From Butyrivibrio sp. AC2005 (GTDB lineage: Bacteria > Bacillota > Clostridia > Lachnospirales > Lachnospiraceae), in assembly GCF_000424145.1 (NCBI RefSeq), contig NZ_AUJI01000009.1, forward strand, positions 188,191 to 252,190: 64,000 nucleotides of DNA, written 5' to 3'. Positions within the stretch are counted from its first letter, which is position 1, and each line of letters begins with the position of its first letter. This document shows, in pieces, positions 37,091 through 47,700 of this stretch. A program made the translations under genes and the position numbers. The notes under the pieces were generated by a model, which saw nothing but the letters and a program-made list of their open reading frames with translations, did no database searches and was not told where the DNA came from.

Positions 37091-38131
37091 ATGAGTAATT
37101 CAAATGAAAAGAAAAGCATTTTTGGAAGGATGAACGACACATCGCTTCTCCTGACAATTACAGTAGTGATCTTTTTCCTTATGTATATCGGAGCTATTGT
37201 TTTTCAGGGTGGTGCTTTTACTAAACCTCAGATGTTTTTCAATATCTTAAATGCCAATGCGGCACTGATCATAACAGCCTGTGGAATGAGCGTGGTTATG
37301 ATATCGGGCGGAATAGATATTTCAGTCGGCGGTGTGGTTGCACTTGTATCCATGTGCTGCGCTGTTTATCTTGACTATCATGATGGAAGCATAATCGGGT
37401 CAATTCTGATTGCACTTGGTATAGGTGTTTTATACGGTTTGGTTCAGGGCTTCCTTGTTGCATATCTTGATATACAGCCCTTCATCGTATCACTTGCAGG
37501 CATGTTCTTTGCAAGAGGTATGACAACAATCGTTAATACGGCTCCTTTCAACGTTGCTGATGAGGAGTTCACAGCACTTAAGCTTACGAGAATTATAATC
37601 CCGGGTATGGGAACTACCAATAAAAAAGGAATTTACGTTCCTGCATATGTTGAAATAGGAGTTATTGTTGCTCTTATCGTTGTTGCTGTTTTGTTCATTG
37701 TCCTTCGCTGGACAAAGCTTGGTCGCAGCTTCTATGCAGTTGGCGGTAATAAACAAAGCGCACTTATGCTTGGTATAAACGTAAAGAGAACAAAGTTCCT
37801 TTCTCACATGCTTTGCAGTGTTCTTGCAGGTATTGGCGGTTATGTATATTTCCTGCATGTAGGTTCCGGTTCAGCCAGCCATGCAATGGGTATGGAAATG
37901 AATGCTATCGCATCCTCTATCATCGGTGGAACAATGCTGACAGGTGGTGTTGGTAACATTATCGGAACACTTTTCGGAGTACTGTCACTTAGTACAATTC
38001 AGAATATAGTTTCATCAGCCGGTCTTGATCAGGCGTGGTGGACAGGAATTACAATTGCTGCTATGCTTTGTATATTCCTTCTGATCCAGAGCGTGGTAAT
38101 GGCTCAGAAAAAGAAAGCTTTGAAGGCATGA
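37091..38131 (+). CDS. Sugar ABC transporter permease (YjfF-like)
   Basis: A 346-residue CUT2 permease. The family motif is seen as ACGMSVVMISGGIDISVGGVV near residues 60-80, with about 9 membrane segments. It starts at the base after the stop of the first permease, with GGAGG in the preceding coding sequence, so the two are translationally coupled. It should form the heterodimeric channel with the YtfT-like subunit. Confidence 0.92.
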   Translation: MSNSNEKKSIFGRMNDTSLLLTITVVIFFLMYIGAIVFQGGAFTKPQMFFNILNANAALIITACGMSVVMISGGIDISVGGVVALVSMCCAVYLDYHDGSIIGSILIALGIGVLYGLVQGFLVAYLDIQPFIVSLAGMFFARGMTTIVNTAPFNVADEEFTALKLTRIIIPGMGTTNKKGIYVPAYVEIGVIVALIVVAVLFIVLRWTKLGRSFYAVGGNKQSALMLGINVKRTKFLSHMLCSVLAGIGGYVYFLHVGSGSASHAMGMEMNAIASSIIGGTMLTGGVGNIIGTLFGVLSLSTIQNIVSSAGLDQAWWTGITIAAMLCIFLLIQSVVMAQKKKALKA

Positions 38132-39174
38132 CAGATATGAGAAAAATTGCTGTAACAACAGCTGCACTGCTCCTGTTTTCGGCTATACTGGCCGGCTGCG
38201 GGAGCAGTCTGATTAAAGAAGAAAAAAATAGCGAAGCCGCGCAGAGCGACATTATTACGGTTGGTTTTTCACAACTGGGTGCAGAATCCGATTGGAGGAA
38301 TACCAACACTGCATCCATGCAGGAAGCGCTCACGCCTGAGAACGGCTTCAATTTAGTATATAAAAACGGACAGCAGAAGCAGGCCAATCAAATTACTGCG
38401 GTCAGAATGTTTATTCAGCAGGAAGTGGATTATATAGTGCTTGCCCCTGCGACTGAGACCGGGTGGGAGTCAGTTCTCACTGAGGCCAGAGATGCCGATA
38501 TTCCGGTAATTCTCGTGGACAGAAGAGTTGATGTTGCTGATAAAAGTCTGTACTCCTGTTGGGTTGGTTCTGATTTTGAGCTTGAGAGCAAGAAAATGAC
38601 AGCCTGGCTTAAGGCTTTTACAGAGAGAAGAAACATATCGCCTGAGAATCTGCACATCGTCAATATTCAGGGAACGCCCGGCTCCACTGCCCAGATTGGA
38701 AGAACCAGGGGACTGGCCAATGCAGCCAGGGAGAATGGATGGGATCTCATGGCGGAAGTCAGTGGGGATTTTACTGAGAACAAGGGTAGAGAAGTTATGG
38801 CTGCACTTCTTAAGGGGTACGACAATATAAATGTTGTCTACTGCGAGAATGATAATATGGCAATAGGAGCCATAGATGCCCTTGAGAGCGCGGGAAAGCA
38901 CATAGGGCAGAATATAATGAACGGAGATGTAATGGTGGTCTCTTTTGACGGAGTAAATGAGAAGTCAAGGGAGTATTGCAGGGAAGGAAAAATTTCCTGC
39001 ATTGCAGAGTGCAATCCGCTTCACGGCCCCAGGGTGCAGGCGCTCATAGAAGCACTTGAAAATGGAGAGACGCCGGAAAAGTTCAACTATGTTGACGAGG
39101 GGCTTTTCAGCTCTGTAAGTTCCGTAAAAAAGGTTGTGGTCGACGGTACGGAATATACTATTCAGGAACCGTAG
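38128..39174 (+). CDS. Sugar ABC transporter substrate-binding lipoprotein 2 (YtfQ-like)
   Basis: A 348-residue lipoprotein. The ATG at 38128 overlaps the permease stop (ATGA) and has GAAGG just upstream; MRKIAV at 38137 is the alternative. The signal peptide ends in LAGC with lipidated C24. The mature part closely follows YtfQ: VGFSQLGAESDWRN, NGQQKQANQITAVRMFIQQ, LAPATETGWESVL and VILVDRRVDVADKSLY. It is more YtfQ-like than the first binding protein of the operon and less abundant in acidic linker. It may broaden substrate range or report to the YesM-type sensor. Confidence 0.9.
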   Translation: MTDMRKIAVTTAALLLFSAILAGCGSSLIKEEKNSEAAQSDIITVGFSQLGAESDWRNTNTASMQEALTPENGFNLVYKNGQQKQANQITAVRMFIQQEVDYIVLAPATETGWESVLTEARDADIPVILVDRRVDVADKSLYSCWVGSDFELESKKMTAWLKAFTERRNISPENLHIVNIQGTPGSTAQIGRTRGLANAARENGWDLMAEVSGDFTENKGREVMAALLKGYDNINVVYCENDNMAIGAIDALESAGKHIGQNIMNGDVMVVSFDGVNEKSREYCREGKISCIAECNPLHGPRVQALIEALENGETPEKFNYVDEGLFSSVSSVKKVVVDGTEYTIQEP

Positions 39175-39263
39175 ATAAAACATAGCTGTGCGTGATGTCA
39201 TCAGGCTTGATAATATCCACGTTATTTGCTAGAATGTCACTTGTGATTTTGTCTTTATAAAAT

Positions 39264-39291
39264 GGGAGGCGAATCTGCTTCCTGTTTTTTT
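39264..39291 (+). terminator. Terminator of the sugar ABC operon
   Basis: GGGAGGC pairs with GCTTCCT (two G-T pairs), followed by G and seven T. Confidence 0.75.
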
Positions 39292-39325
39292 ATGGCATAA
39301 GAAATGTTTAATGGAGCGATAAAGA

Positions 39326-41896
39326 ATGAGTATTATTGATAAGATCATCGGTACACACAGTGAGAGAGAGCTTAAGCGAATCCAGGGAACTGTTGATAAG
39401 ATTGAGAGTCTTCAGCCTGAGATGAAAAAGCTCACTGATGAACAGCTTAAGGCAAAGACCGATGAGTTCAAGAAGAGACTTGAGAACGGAGATACACTTG
39501 ATGATATTTTGCCTGAGGCTTATGCCACTGTCCGTGAGGCAGCAAGCAGAGTACTTGGGATGGAGCACTTCCGTGTTCAGCTTATCGGTGGTGTGATCCT
39601 CCATCAGGGCCGTATCGCAGAGATGCGTACCGGTGAAGGTAAGACACTGGTTGCGACTCTTCCTTCATACCTTGACGCACTTGCAGGCAAGGGTGTTCAC
39701 GTGGTAACAGTCAATGATTACCTTGCTAAGCGTGACGCTGAGTGGATGGGTAAGGTTCATGAGTTCCTGGGTCTTACTGTTGGTGTTGTTCTCAACAGCA
39801 TGACAAGTGAAGAGAGACAGGCAGCTTATAACTGTGACATCACTTATGTTACCAATAACGAACTCGGTTTTGATTATCTTCGTGATAACATGGCTATCTA
39901 CAAGGAACAGTGCGTTCTTCGTGGACTCAACTATGCGATTATCGATGAGATAGACTCAATCCTTATCGACGAAGCCCGTACTCCTCTTATTATTTCCGGT
40001 CAGAGTGATAAGTCAACAAAGCTTTACGAGGCATGTGATATTCTTGCCAAGCAGATGACAAGAGGTGCTGACCAGGAGGAATTCTCCAAGATGGATGCCA
40101 TCATGGGTATCGAACAGGAGGAGACCGGAGATTTCATAGTTAATGAAAAGGATAAGCTTGTTAACCTTACAGCACAGGGTGTGTCTAAGGTTGAGAACTT
40201 CTTCAGAATAGATAACCTTGCTGATCCTGAGAACCTTGAGATTCAGCACAACATTATCCTTGCTCTCAGAGCAAATAACCTTATGGCAAGAGATCACGAC
40301 TATATCGTTAAGGATGATGAGGTTCTTATCGTCGACGAATTTACAGGTCGTGTAATGCCGGGTCGTCGCTATTCAGACGGTCTTCACCAGGCTATCGAGG
40401 CTAAGGAACATGTAAAGGTTAAGAGAGAGTCCAAGACACTTGCTACAATCACTTTCCAGAACTTTTTCAATAAGTTCGAGAAAAAGTGTGGTATGACAGG
40501 TACAGCTCTTACAGAGGAGCGAGAGTTCCGCGACATTTACGGAATGGACGTTATTGAGATTCCTACCAACAAACCTGTAATTCGTAAGGATCTTCAGGAT
40601 GCGGTTTATAAGACTAAGAAGGAAAAGCTCAATGCTGTTGCTGATGCAGTTCAGGCAGCACATGAAAAAGGTCAGCCTGTACTTGTAGGTACAATTACAA
40701 TTGAGTCCTCAGAAGAAGTAAGTAAGCTTCTTAAGAAAAGAGGAATTCCTCATAACGTACTTAATGCCAAGTTCCATGAGATGGAAGCGCAGATTGTCGC
40801 TGAGGCAGGAAAGCATGGCGCGGTTACAATCGCAACCAACATGGCGGGTCGTGGTACCGATATTAAGCTTGATGACGAGGCTGTAGCAGCCGGCGGTCTT
40901 AAGATTGTCGGAACAGAGCGTCACGAGAGTAGACGTATAGATAATCAGCTACGTGGACGTTCAGGACGTCAGGGAGATCCCGGTGAATCTAAGTTCTATC
41001 TTTCACTTGAGGATAACCTCCTTAGACTTTTTGGATCAGAGAGACTGATTACAATGTTTAATTCCCTTGGAATTCCGGAAGGACAGGAGATTGAACATAA
41101 GGCTCTTTCAAAGGCTATTGAGTCAGCTCAGAAGAAGATTGAGGATAACAACTATGGTATCCGTAAGAACCTTCTTGAGTATGACCAGGTTAATAATGAG
41201 CAGAGAGAAATCATCTATGATGAGCGTAGACGCGTTCTGAACGGTGATAGCATGCGCGATACTGTTTACAAGATGATTACGGATATCGTTGAAGAGTCTG
41301 TACAGACTGTAGTAGGTGAGGTTACTGATTCAGATGAGTGGGATCTTGGCGAACTTAACGAGCTTCTGCTTCCCATTATTCCTCTTAAGAAGATAAATCG
41401 TGGACGTATCACCAAGCTCACTAAGAACGGACTTATGCAGCAGCTTAAGGAAGAAGCTGTTAAGCTTTATGAGGAGAAGGAAGCTGAGTTCCCGGAACCT
41501 GAAACAATCCGTGAGATTGAGCGTGTAATTCTTCTCAAGGTTATTGACAGAAAGTGGATGGATCACATCGATGACATGGATCAGCTCCGTCAGGGTATAG
41601 GTCTTCAGGCATTTGCCCAGAGAGATCCTAAGATCGAGTATAAGCTTGCCGGCTTTGAGATGTTTGATGAGATGACCCGCAACATCAAGGAAGATACCGT
41701 AAGACTTCTGTTCCATGTTCATATCGAAGAAAAGGTTGAGCGTGAACAGGTTGCAAAGGTTACCGGAACAAATAAGGATGACAGTGCTGCCAAGGAGCCT
41801 GTAAAGCGTATGGAAGCAAAGGTTTATCCCAATGATCCCTGCCCTTGCGGAAGCGGTAAAAAATATAAGAACTGCCATGGCAGAGCACAGGGTTGA
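39326..41896 (+). CDS. secA: Preprotein translocase ATPase SecA
   Basis: An 856-residue motor of the Sec pathway, which drives export of unfolded preproteins through SecYEG. Walker [15 protein letters not shown] and the DEAD-type [16 protein letters not shown] are present. The preprotein cross-linking region, the RGTDIKL helicase segment and the [20 protein letters not shown] motif follow in order. The C-terminal zinc site [13 protein letters not shown] is intact, so the SecB/ribosome-binding tail is kept. The length is standard. It is monocistronic in appearance. Confidence 0.97.
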   Translation: MSIIDKIIGTHSERELKRIQGTVDKIESLQPEMKKLTDEQLKAKTDEFKKRLENGDTLDDILPEAYATVREAASRVLGMEHFRVQLIGGVILHQGRIAEMRTGEGKTLVATLPSYLDALAGKGVHVVTVNDYLAKRDAEWMGKVHEFLGLTVGVVLNSMTSEERQAAYNCDITYVTNNELGFDYLRDNMAIYKEQCVLRGLNYAIIDEIDSILIDEARTPLIISGQSDKSTKLYEACDILAKQMTRGADQEEFSKMDAIMGIEQEETGDFIVNEKDKLVNLTAQGVSKVENFFRIDNLADPENLEIQHNIILALRANNLMARDHDYIVKDDEVLIVDEFTGRVMPGRRYSDGLHQAIEAKEHVKVKRESKTLATITFQNFFNKFEKKCGMTGTALTEEREFRDIYGMDVIEIPTNKPVIRKDLQDAVYKTKKEKLNAVADAVQAAHEKGQPVLVGTITIESSEEVSKLLKKRGIPHNVLNAKFHEMEAQIVAEAGKHGAVTIATNMAGRGTDIKLDDEAVAAGGLKIVGTERHESRRIDNQLRGRSGRQGDPGESKFYLSLEDNLLRLFGSERLITMFNSLGIPEGQEIEHKALSKAIESAQKKIEDNNYGIRKNLLEYDQVNNEQREIIYDERRRVLNGDSMRDTVYKMITDIVEESVQTVVGEVTDSDEWDLGELNELLLPIIPLKKINRGRITKLTKNGLMQQLKEEAVKLYEEKEAEFPEPETIREIERVILLKVIDRKWMDHIDDMDQLRQGIGLQAFAQRDPKIEYKLAGFEMFDEMTRNIKEDTVRLLFHVHIEEKVEREQVAKVTGTNKDDSAAKEPVKRMEAKVYPNDPCPCGSGKKYKNCHGRAQG

Positions 41897-41934
41897 CAGA
41901 ATGTGTATAATAAAACTGCTTGCTTGGTAGTAAC

Positions 41935-41985
41935 ATAAAGCCTTCCCCTATTAGGGGAAGGTGGCTGCAAAGCAGTCGGATGAGG
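41935..41985. repeat. REP-like double-hairpin element, copy 2
   Basis: It has the same frame as 25903-25954: ATAAAGCC, hairpin CCTTCCCCTATTAGGGGAAGG, second hairpin GGCTGC-AAA-GCAGTC and GGATGAGG. The second stem differs in sequence from copy 1 but still pairs. It is located between secA and prfB. Confidence 0.85.
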
Positions 41986-42040
41986 TTGTTCTTGGATAAT
42001 ACAAATATTATTCCAAGCTTTTTTTATGGAAGGAACAGAT

Positions 42041-43183
42041 ATGGTAATACTTGATCAGATGAAGGTTGAGCTTTCTAATCTCAGAGGTACTCTTGATGAG
42101 GTGACTGCCTCTCTTGACCTTGATTCTAAGAAGAAAATGATTGAAGAGTTGTCCCGTGAGATGGAAGAGCCTACTTTCTGGGATGACGCTGACAAAGCCA
42201 ATAAGAAGACAAGAAATCTTAAGAACATGCAGGACCTTGTTGAAGAGATAGAAGGTCTTCACAAACAGTACGACGATATGATGGATCTCATCGACCTTCA
42301 GAATGAAGAGGGCGTTGATGATGACGATATGGCAGCAGAGATCAGGTCAGAGCTTGATCAGTTTGAAGAAACTCTTGAGAAAATCCGTATCAGTAATCTT
42401 TTGAACGGACCTTATGACAAATATGATGTAATCCTCAGACTTAATGCGGGCGCAGGTGGAACAGAGGCTTGCGACTGGGCGTCAATGCTCTACAGAATGT
42501 ATACCAGATGGGCAGAGAGAAAGGGCTTCTCAACAGAAGTTCTTGACTATCTCGACGGTGATGAAGCCGGAATTAAGTCCGTTACATTCCAGATTTCAGG
42601 AACAAATGCTTACGGACTTCTTAAGTCAGAGCACGGGGTTCACAGACTTGTTCGTATCAGTCCGTTCAATGCACAGGCTAAGAGACAGACTTCGTTTGTT
42701 TCCTGCGATATCATGCCTGATATTGAGGAAGATATAGATATCGACATTAATCCTGATGATCTCAGAATTGATACATATCGCTCAAGTGGTGCGGGTGGAC
42801 AGCATATTAATAAGACATCATCTGCTGTACGTATCACACATATTCCTACAGGTGTTGTAGTTGCTTGTCAGAATGAGCGTTCTCAGTTCCAGAACAAGGA
42901 CAAGGCTATGCAGATGCTGAAGGCAAAGCTCTTCATTATGAAACAGGAAGAGCAGGCAGCGAAGCTTGCAGGCATTAGAGGTGAGGTAATGGATAACGCA
43001 TGGGGAAGTCAGATTCGCTCCTATGTTCTTCAGCCTTACACAATGGTTAATGATACTCGAACAGGTTTCAAGGCTTCTAATGCTGACGGAGTTCTTGATG
43101 GAGATCTTGATCCGTTTATCAATGCTTATCTTAAGTGGCTTGCTACCGGTGGAAAGCCTGTTGGCGATTCTGAAGAGGAATAA
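42041..43183 (+). CDS. prfB: Peptide chain release factor 2
   Basis: A 380-residue class I release factor that decodes UGA and UAA. GGQ is present in the peptidyl-hydrolysis loop RSSGAGGQHINKTSSAVR, and the SPF tripeptide that recognises stop codons lies in VRISPFNAQ. The start at 42041 is preferred over the ATG at 42026 because GGAAGG lies 7 nt before it. Unlike many prfB genes there is no in-frame UGA or programmed +1 frameshift: the usual CTTTGAC position reads TCT CTT GAC CTT in one frame. Confidence 0.95.
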   Translation: MVILDQMKVELSNLRGTLDEVTASLDLDSKKKMIEELSREMEEPTFWDDADKANKKTRNLKNMQDLVEEIEGLHKQYDDMMDLIDLQNEEGVDDDDMAAEIRSELDQFEETLEKIRISNLLNGPYDKYDVILRLNAGAGGTEACDWASMLYRMYTRWAERKGFSTEVLDYLDGDEAGIKSVTFQISGTNAYGLLKSEHGVHRLVRISPFNAQAKRQTSFVSCDIMPDIEEDIDIDINPDDLRIDTYRSSGAGGQHINKTSSAVRITHIPTGVVVACQNERSQFQNKDKAMQMLKAKLFIMKQEEQAAKLAGIRGEVMDNAWGSQIRSYVLQPYTMVNDTRTGFKASNADGVLDGDLDPFINAYLKWLATGGKPVGDSEEE

Positions 43184-43227
43184 TAAATTAATTATTTCTG
43201 TAAGAATAAATAAATTATAAAAACATG

Positions 43228-43256
43228 TTGACACATATAAAAAAATGTGATAACTT
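43228..43256 (+). promoter_or_regulatory. Promoter of the rplJ-rplL operon
   Basis: TTGACA is followed after 17 bp by TAACTT, immediately before the structured L10 leader. Confidence 0.6.
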
Positions 43257-43261
43257 ATCAA

Positions 43262-43346
43262 AGGTCGTTATGACCAGCCGAAGACAGTAGGTGTCATTTG
43301 ATGACGTAAGCTTAGCGCCTACCGAGGAAAAGTTTTGATAAGACTT
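43262..43346 (+). ncRNA. L10 leader RNA (ribosomal protein autoregulatory element)
   Basis: The region carries the conserved pattern of the L10 leader: a GGTC/GACC hairpin, GAAGACAGTAGGTG, then TTAGCGCCTACCGAGGAAA, in which GTAGG and CCTAC pair and the GACAGT/CGAGG sides form the kink-turn-like L10(L12)4 site. The family is known to mimic 23S rRNA and repress rplJ-rplL. A terminator follows, so control is probably by attenuation. Confidence 0.85.
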
Positions 43347-43350
43347 TTAT

Positions 43351-43375
43351 GCCTCTCGTCTTCGAGAGGCTTTTT
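43351..43375 (+). terminator. Attenuator terminator of the L10 leader
   Basis: A perfect 8-bp stem GCCTCTCG/CGAGAGGC with TCTT loop and five T, 34 bp before rplJ. Confidence 0.93.
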
Positions 43376-43408
43376 CTTTGGCGGTAAATTCTATAAGGAG
43401 GTAAAAAG

Positions 43409-43984
43409 ATGGCAAAGGTTGAATTAAAACAGCCCATAGTAAAAGAGATTTCTGATAAGATTCAGAACGCTCAGGCACTTGTACTTGTAGATCACCGTGG
43501 TTTAACTGTTGCTGAGGACACAGAACTTCGTAGAAAGCTTCGTGCAGAGAACGTCAGCTACAAAGTTTACAAGAATACGATGATGAACTTCGCATTCAAG
43601 GGTACAGATTTTGAGCAGCTTGCTGATCTTCTTAACGGACCTAGCGCACTCGCTATTTCTGAGACAGATCCTGCAGCTCCTGCACGTGTACTCTACGACT
43701 TCGCAAAGAAGGCGAAGGCACTTGAGATCAAAGGTGGTGTGATCGAGGGCAAGCTGTATGATGCAGAGGCACTCAAGGAGATCGCAAACATCCTTCCCAA
43801 GGATCAGTTGCTTTCCAAGTTGCTTGGTTCTATGCAGTCACCTATCACAAACTTCGCTCGTGTCATTAAACAGATCGCTGAGAAGAAGGCAGAGGGTGGC
43901 GAGGCAGCTCCCGCAGAGGAAGCTCCTGCAGCAGAGACAGCTGAAGCTCCTGCTGAAGAGGCAGCAGCTACAACAGCTGAGTAA
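43409..43984 (+). CDS. rplJ: 50S ribosomal protein L10
   Basis: A 191-residue protein that anchors L7/L12 dimers to the ribosomal stalk and represses its own operon. The core (VKEISDKIQNAQALVLVDHR onwards, then a helix carrying L12-binding sites) is standard; the last 30 residues are a Glu/Ala/Pro tail, longer than in model species. An AAGGAGG site lies 7 nt before the ATG. rplL follows after 50 bp. Confidence 0.97.
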   Translation: MAKVELKQPIVKEISDKIQNAQALVLVDHRGLTVAEDTELRRKLRAENVSYKVYKNTMMNFAFKGTDFEQLADLLNGPSALAISETDPAAPARVLYDFAKKAKALEIKGGVIEGKLYDAEALKEIANILPKDQLLSKLLGSMQSPITNFARVIKQIAEKKAEGGEAAPAEEAPAAETAEAPAEEAAATTAE

Positions 43985-44034
43985 TTACAAATTTTTATTG
44001 AAAACAAACTTATTTTTAATGGAGGTAAATAATA

Positions 44035-44412
44035 ATGGCAAAGTTATCTACAGCAGAGATTATCGATGCAATCAAAGAGTTATCAGTTCTTGAGCTTAAC
44101 GATCTTGTTAAGGCTTGTGAGGAAGAGTTCGGCGTATCAGCAGCAGCAGGTGTTGTTGTAGCAGCAGCAGGCGGCGCAGCAGCAGGTGCTGAGGAAGAGA
44201 AGACTGAGTTCAACGTAGAGCTTACAGAAGTTGGTCCTAACAAGGTTAAGGTTATCAAGGTTGTTCGTGAGATTACAGGTCTTGGACTTAAGGAAGCAAA
44301 GGATCTCGTAGACAATGCTCCTAAGATGATCAAGGAAGGCGCTTCTAAGGAAGAGGCTGATGACATCAAGACTAAGGTTGAGGCTGAGGGCGCTAAGGTT
44401 ACTCTTAAGTAA
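44035..44412 (+). CDS. rplL: 50S ribosomal protein L7/L12
   Basis: A 125-residue stalk protein with an N-terminal dimerisation helix ([20 protein letters not shown]), an Ala/Gly-rich hinge (about 37-54) and a compact C-terminal domain ([20 protein letters not shown] onwards, with [12 protein letters not shown]) that recruits elongation factors. ATGGAGG-type Shine-Dalgarno. It is the last gene of the L10 operon. Confidence 0.97.
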   Translation: MAKLSTAEIIDAIKELSVLELNDLVKACEEEFGVSAAAGVVVAAAGGAAAGAEEEKTEFNVELTEVGPNKVKVIKVVREITGLGLKEAKDLVDNAPKMIKEGASKEEADDIKTKVEAEGAKVTLK

Positions 44413-44447
44413 TCTTGTCTACTTCAAAGTCAAGCACGTAAATAATA

Positions 44448-44491
44448 AGAAAGTCATGCGCAAGTTTACTTGCAAGCATGGCTTTCTTTTT
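44448..44491 (+). terminator. Terminator of rplJ-rplL
   Basis: AGAAAGTCATGC...GCATGGCTTTCT with inner CAAGT/ACTTG pairing and TTTTT. The hairpin is framed by a wider 14-bp inverted repeat (44423-44436 and 44524-44537). Confidence 0.88.
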
Positions 44492-44592
44492 GTTTGCGTA
44501 TTTTACGCGAACCATTCTGAATCTGCTTGACTTTGAATCAGGAAAAGAATCATTTTACAAAAATCAATACTTGACTTTTGTAAAAAATGTGC

Positions 44593-44621
44593 TTGACGAC
44601 AAAAAATGTTTATAGTAGAAT
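44593..44621 (+). promoter_or_regulatory. rpoB promoter
   Basis: TTGACG and TAGAAT separated by 17 bp; about 90 nt of 5' leader follow, containing the paired segment GCGC-TTT-GCGC. Confidence 0.75.
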
Positions 44622-44719
44622 GGATGATGCACTATTGTGGAGTGGTAGGCGCTTTGCGCACTTTTTTAGAGTTCGCCAGCCTGTCTACTAAATAAAAAAT
44701 AAGAACGGGGTGAATGTCA

Positions 44720-47700
44720 ATGGAAAAAAACAGATTGCATCCTAGTGGTACTGGTAAAAATGTACGTATGAGTTTCCAGCGCCAGAAGGAAGTCCTGGAG
44801 ATGCCGAACCTGATTGAAGTTCAGAAGAACTCCTATCAGTGGTTTCTTGACGAGGGTCTTAAAGAGGTCTTTAACGATATCTCTCCTATTGAGGATTACA
44901 GCGGTAAGCTGAGTCTTGAGTTTGTTGATTTCAAACTTTGCGAAGATGAGATTGACAAGAACAAGAACACAATCGAGAAATGTAAAGAGAGAGATGCTAC
45001 CTTCGCGGCACCGCTTAAGGTTATGGTTCGCCTTAATAATAAAGAGAGCGGAGAGATAGCTGAGCATGAAATTTTCATGGGTGATCTTCCTCTTATGACT
45101 GCAACCGGAACATTTGTAATCAACGGAGCAGAGCGTGTTATTGTCAGCCAGTTGGTTCGTTCCCCCGGTATTTATTATGATATAACTCGTGATAAGATCG
45201 GTAAGAAGCTGATTGCATGTACCGTTATTCCTAATCGTGGTGCATGGCTCGAGTATGAGACTGATTCCTATGATGTATTTTATGTAAGAGTAGACAGAAC
45301 CAGAAAGGTTCCGGTTACTGTTCTTATTCGTGCACTCGGAATTGGCTCTAATGAAGAGATTGTTGACCTGTTTGGTGATGAGCCTAAGATCCAGGCAAGC
45401 TTTACTAAGGATCCTTCAACTGATTACCAGAGTGGTCTTCTTGAATTGTATAAAAAGATTCGTCCCGGTGAACCTCTCAGTGTAGAAAGTGCAGAGAGTC
45501 TTATTAATGCTATGTTCTTTGATGCAAGAAGATATGATCTTGCTAAGGTTGGACGCTATAAGTTCAATAAGAAGCTTCATTTTAAGAACAGAATTAATAA
45601 GCAGATTCTTGCAGAGGATGTAATTGACGAGAATACAGGTGAAATGATCGCAGCTGCTGGTACAAAGGTAGACCGTGCACTTGCTACTGAGATTCAGAAT
45701 GCAGGTATTCCTTATGTTCTTGTTCAGGGTGAGGAGCGTAATATTAAGGTCCTTTCCAATATGATGGTTGATATTACAAGCTTCATAGATTGCAATCCTG
45801 AAGAGCTGGGAATTACTGAGGATGTTTATTATCCTGCACTCAGAGATATTCTTACTGAGAACGCTGACAAGGATCCTGAGAGCCTTGCTGATGTTATCAG
45901 AAAGAATGTTAATGAACTTATTCCTAAACATATTACTAAGGAAGATATTCTTGCTTCCATTAACTATAATATGCATCTTGAGTATGGCGTCGGACATGAT
46001 GATGATATCGATCACCTTGGTAATCGTCGTATCCGTTGCGTGGGCGAGCTCTTACAGAACCAGTACAGAATTGGTCTTTCCAGACTTGAGAGAGTTGTTC
46101 GTGAGAGAATGACTACACATGACGCTGATGAGATTTCTGCACAGAGTCTTATCAACATTAAGCCTGTACAGGCTGCAGTTAAGGAGTTCTTCGGATCTTC
46201 ACAGCTGTCACAGTTCATGGATCAGAATAACCCTCTTGGTGAGCTTACTCATAAGCGTCGTCTTTCCGCACTTGGTCCCGGTGGTCTTTCCCGAGACAGA
46301 GCCGGATTCGAGGTTCGAGACGTACACTATACTCACTATGGACGTATGTGTCCTATCGAAACACCTGAAGGTCCTAACATCGGTCTGATTAACTCACTCG
46401 CAAGCTATGCGAGAGTTAATCAGTATGGTTTCGTAGAGGCTCCTTATCGTAAGGTTGACCGTACAGATCCTAAAAATCCTCGCGTTACAGATGAGGTTGA
46501 GTATCTGACAGCGGATGAAGAAGATAATTACCATGTAGCTCAGGCTAACACACCTCTTGATGAGAACGGCTATTTCAAGAAGAATAATGCTTCCGGTCGT
46601 TACAGAGAGGAGACTTCCGAGTATCCGAAGACAATGTTCGAGTACATGGACGTATCACCGAGAATGGTATTCTCAGTTGCTACAGCACTTATTCCTTTCC
46701 TTGAGAATGACGATGCTAACCGTGCTCTTATGGGATCAAACATGCAGCGTCAGGCAGTGCCGCTTCTTACAACAGAAGCTCCTGCAGTAGGAACAGGTAT
46801 GGAACGTAAGGCAGCTGTTGACTCAGGTGTTTGTGTTGTTGCCAAGAAGGATGGTGTTATTGATTTTGTAGATAGCAAACTTATCCAGATGACATATGAT
46901 GATGGTGAGAAGGAAGAGTATCACCTCATTAAGTTCCAGAGAAGTAACCAGAGTAACTGTTATAACCAGAGACCTATCGTATTTAAGGGCGATCACGTAA
47001 AAGCCGGCGATGTTATTGCTGACGGTCCTTCAACTTACATGGGTGAGCTTGGTCTTGGTAAGAACCCTCTTATCGGATTCATGACATGGGAAGGTTATAA
47101 CTACGAGGATGCGGTTCTTCTCAGTGAGAGACTTGTACGTGACGATGTATTCACTTCCATTCATATTGAGGAATATGAGGCAGAGGCACGTGAGACAAAG
47201 CTCGGACCTGAAGAGATTACAAGAGACGTTCCCGGTGTCGGTGACGAAGCACTTAAGGATCTTGACGACCGCGGAATTATTCGTATAGGTGCTGAGGTTC
47301 GTGCGGGTGATATCCTTGTTGGTAAGGTTACTCCTAAGGGAGAAACAGAGCTTACTGCTGAAGAGAGACTTCTTCGTGCTATTTTTGGAGAAAAGGCTCG
47401 TGAAGTTCGTGATACATCACTTAAGGTTCCTCATGGTGAGTATGGTATCGTAGTTGATGCCAAGGTATTCACAAGAGAGAATGGCGATGAGCTTAGCCCC
47501 GGTGTTAACCAGGCAGTTCGTATTTACATTGCACAGAAGAGAAAGATTTCAGTCGGCGATAAGATGGCTGGTCGTCATGGTAACAAGGGTGTCGTATCCC
47601 GTGTACTTCCTATAGAGGATATGCCTTACCTGCCTAACGGTCGTCCGCTCGATATCGTGCTTAATCCTTTGGGCGTGCCTTCTCGTATGAATATCGGACA

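Noticed and set aside
45416..46015. 199-codon minus-strand frame inside rpoB
   Set aside because: Complete overlap with a conserved gene, no ribosome-binding site, and the Ile/Asn/Ser-rich composition expected of an antisense frame.
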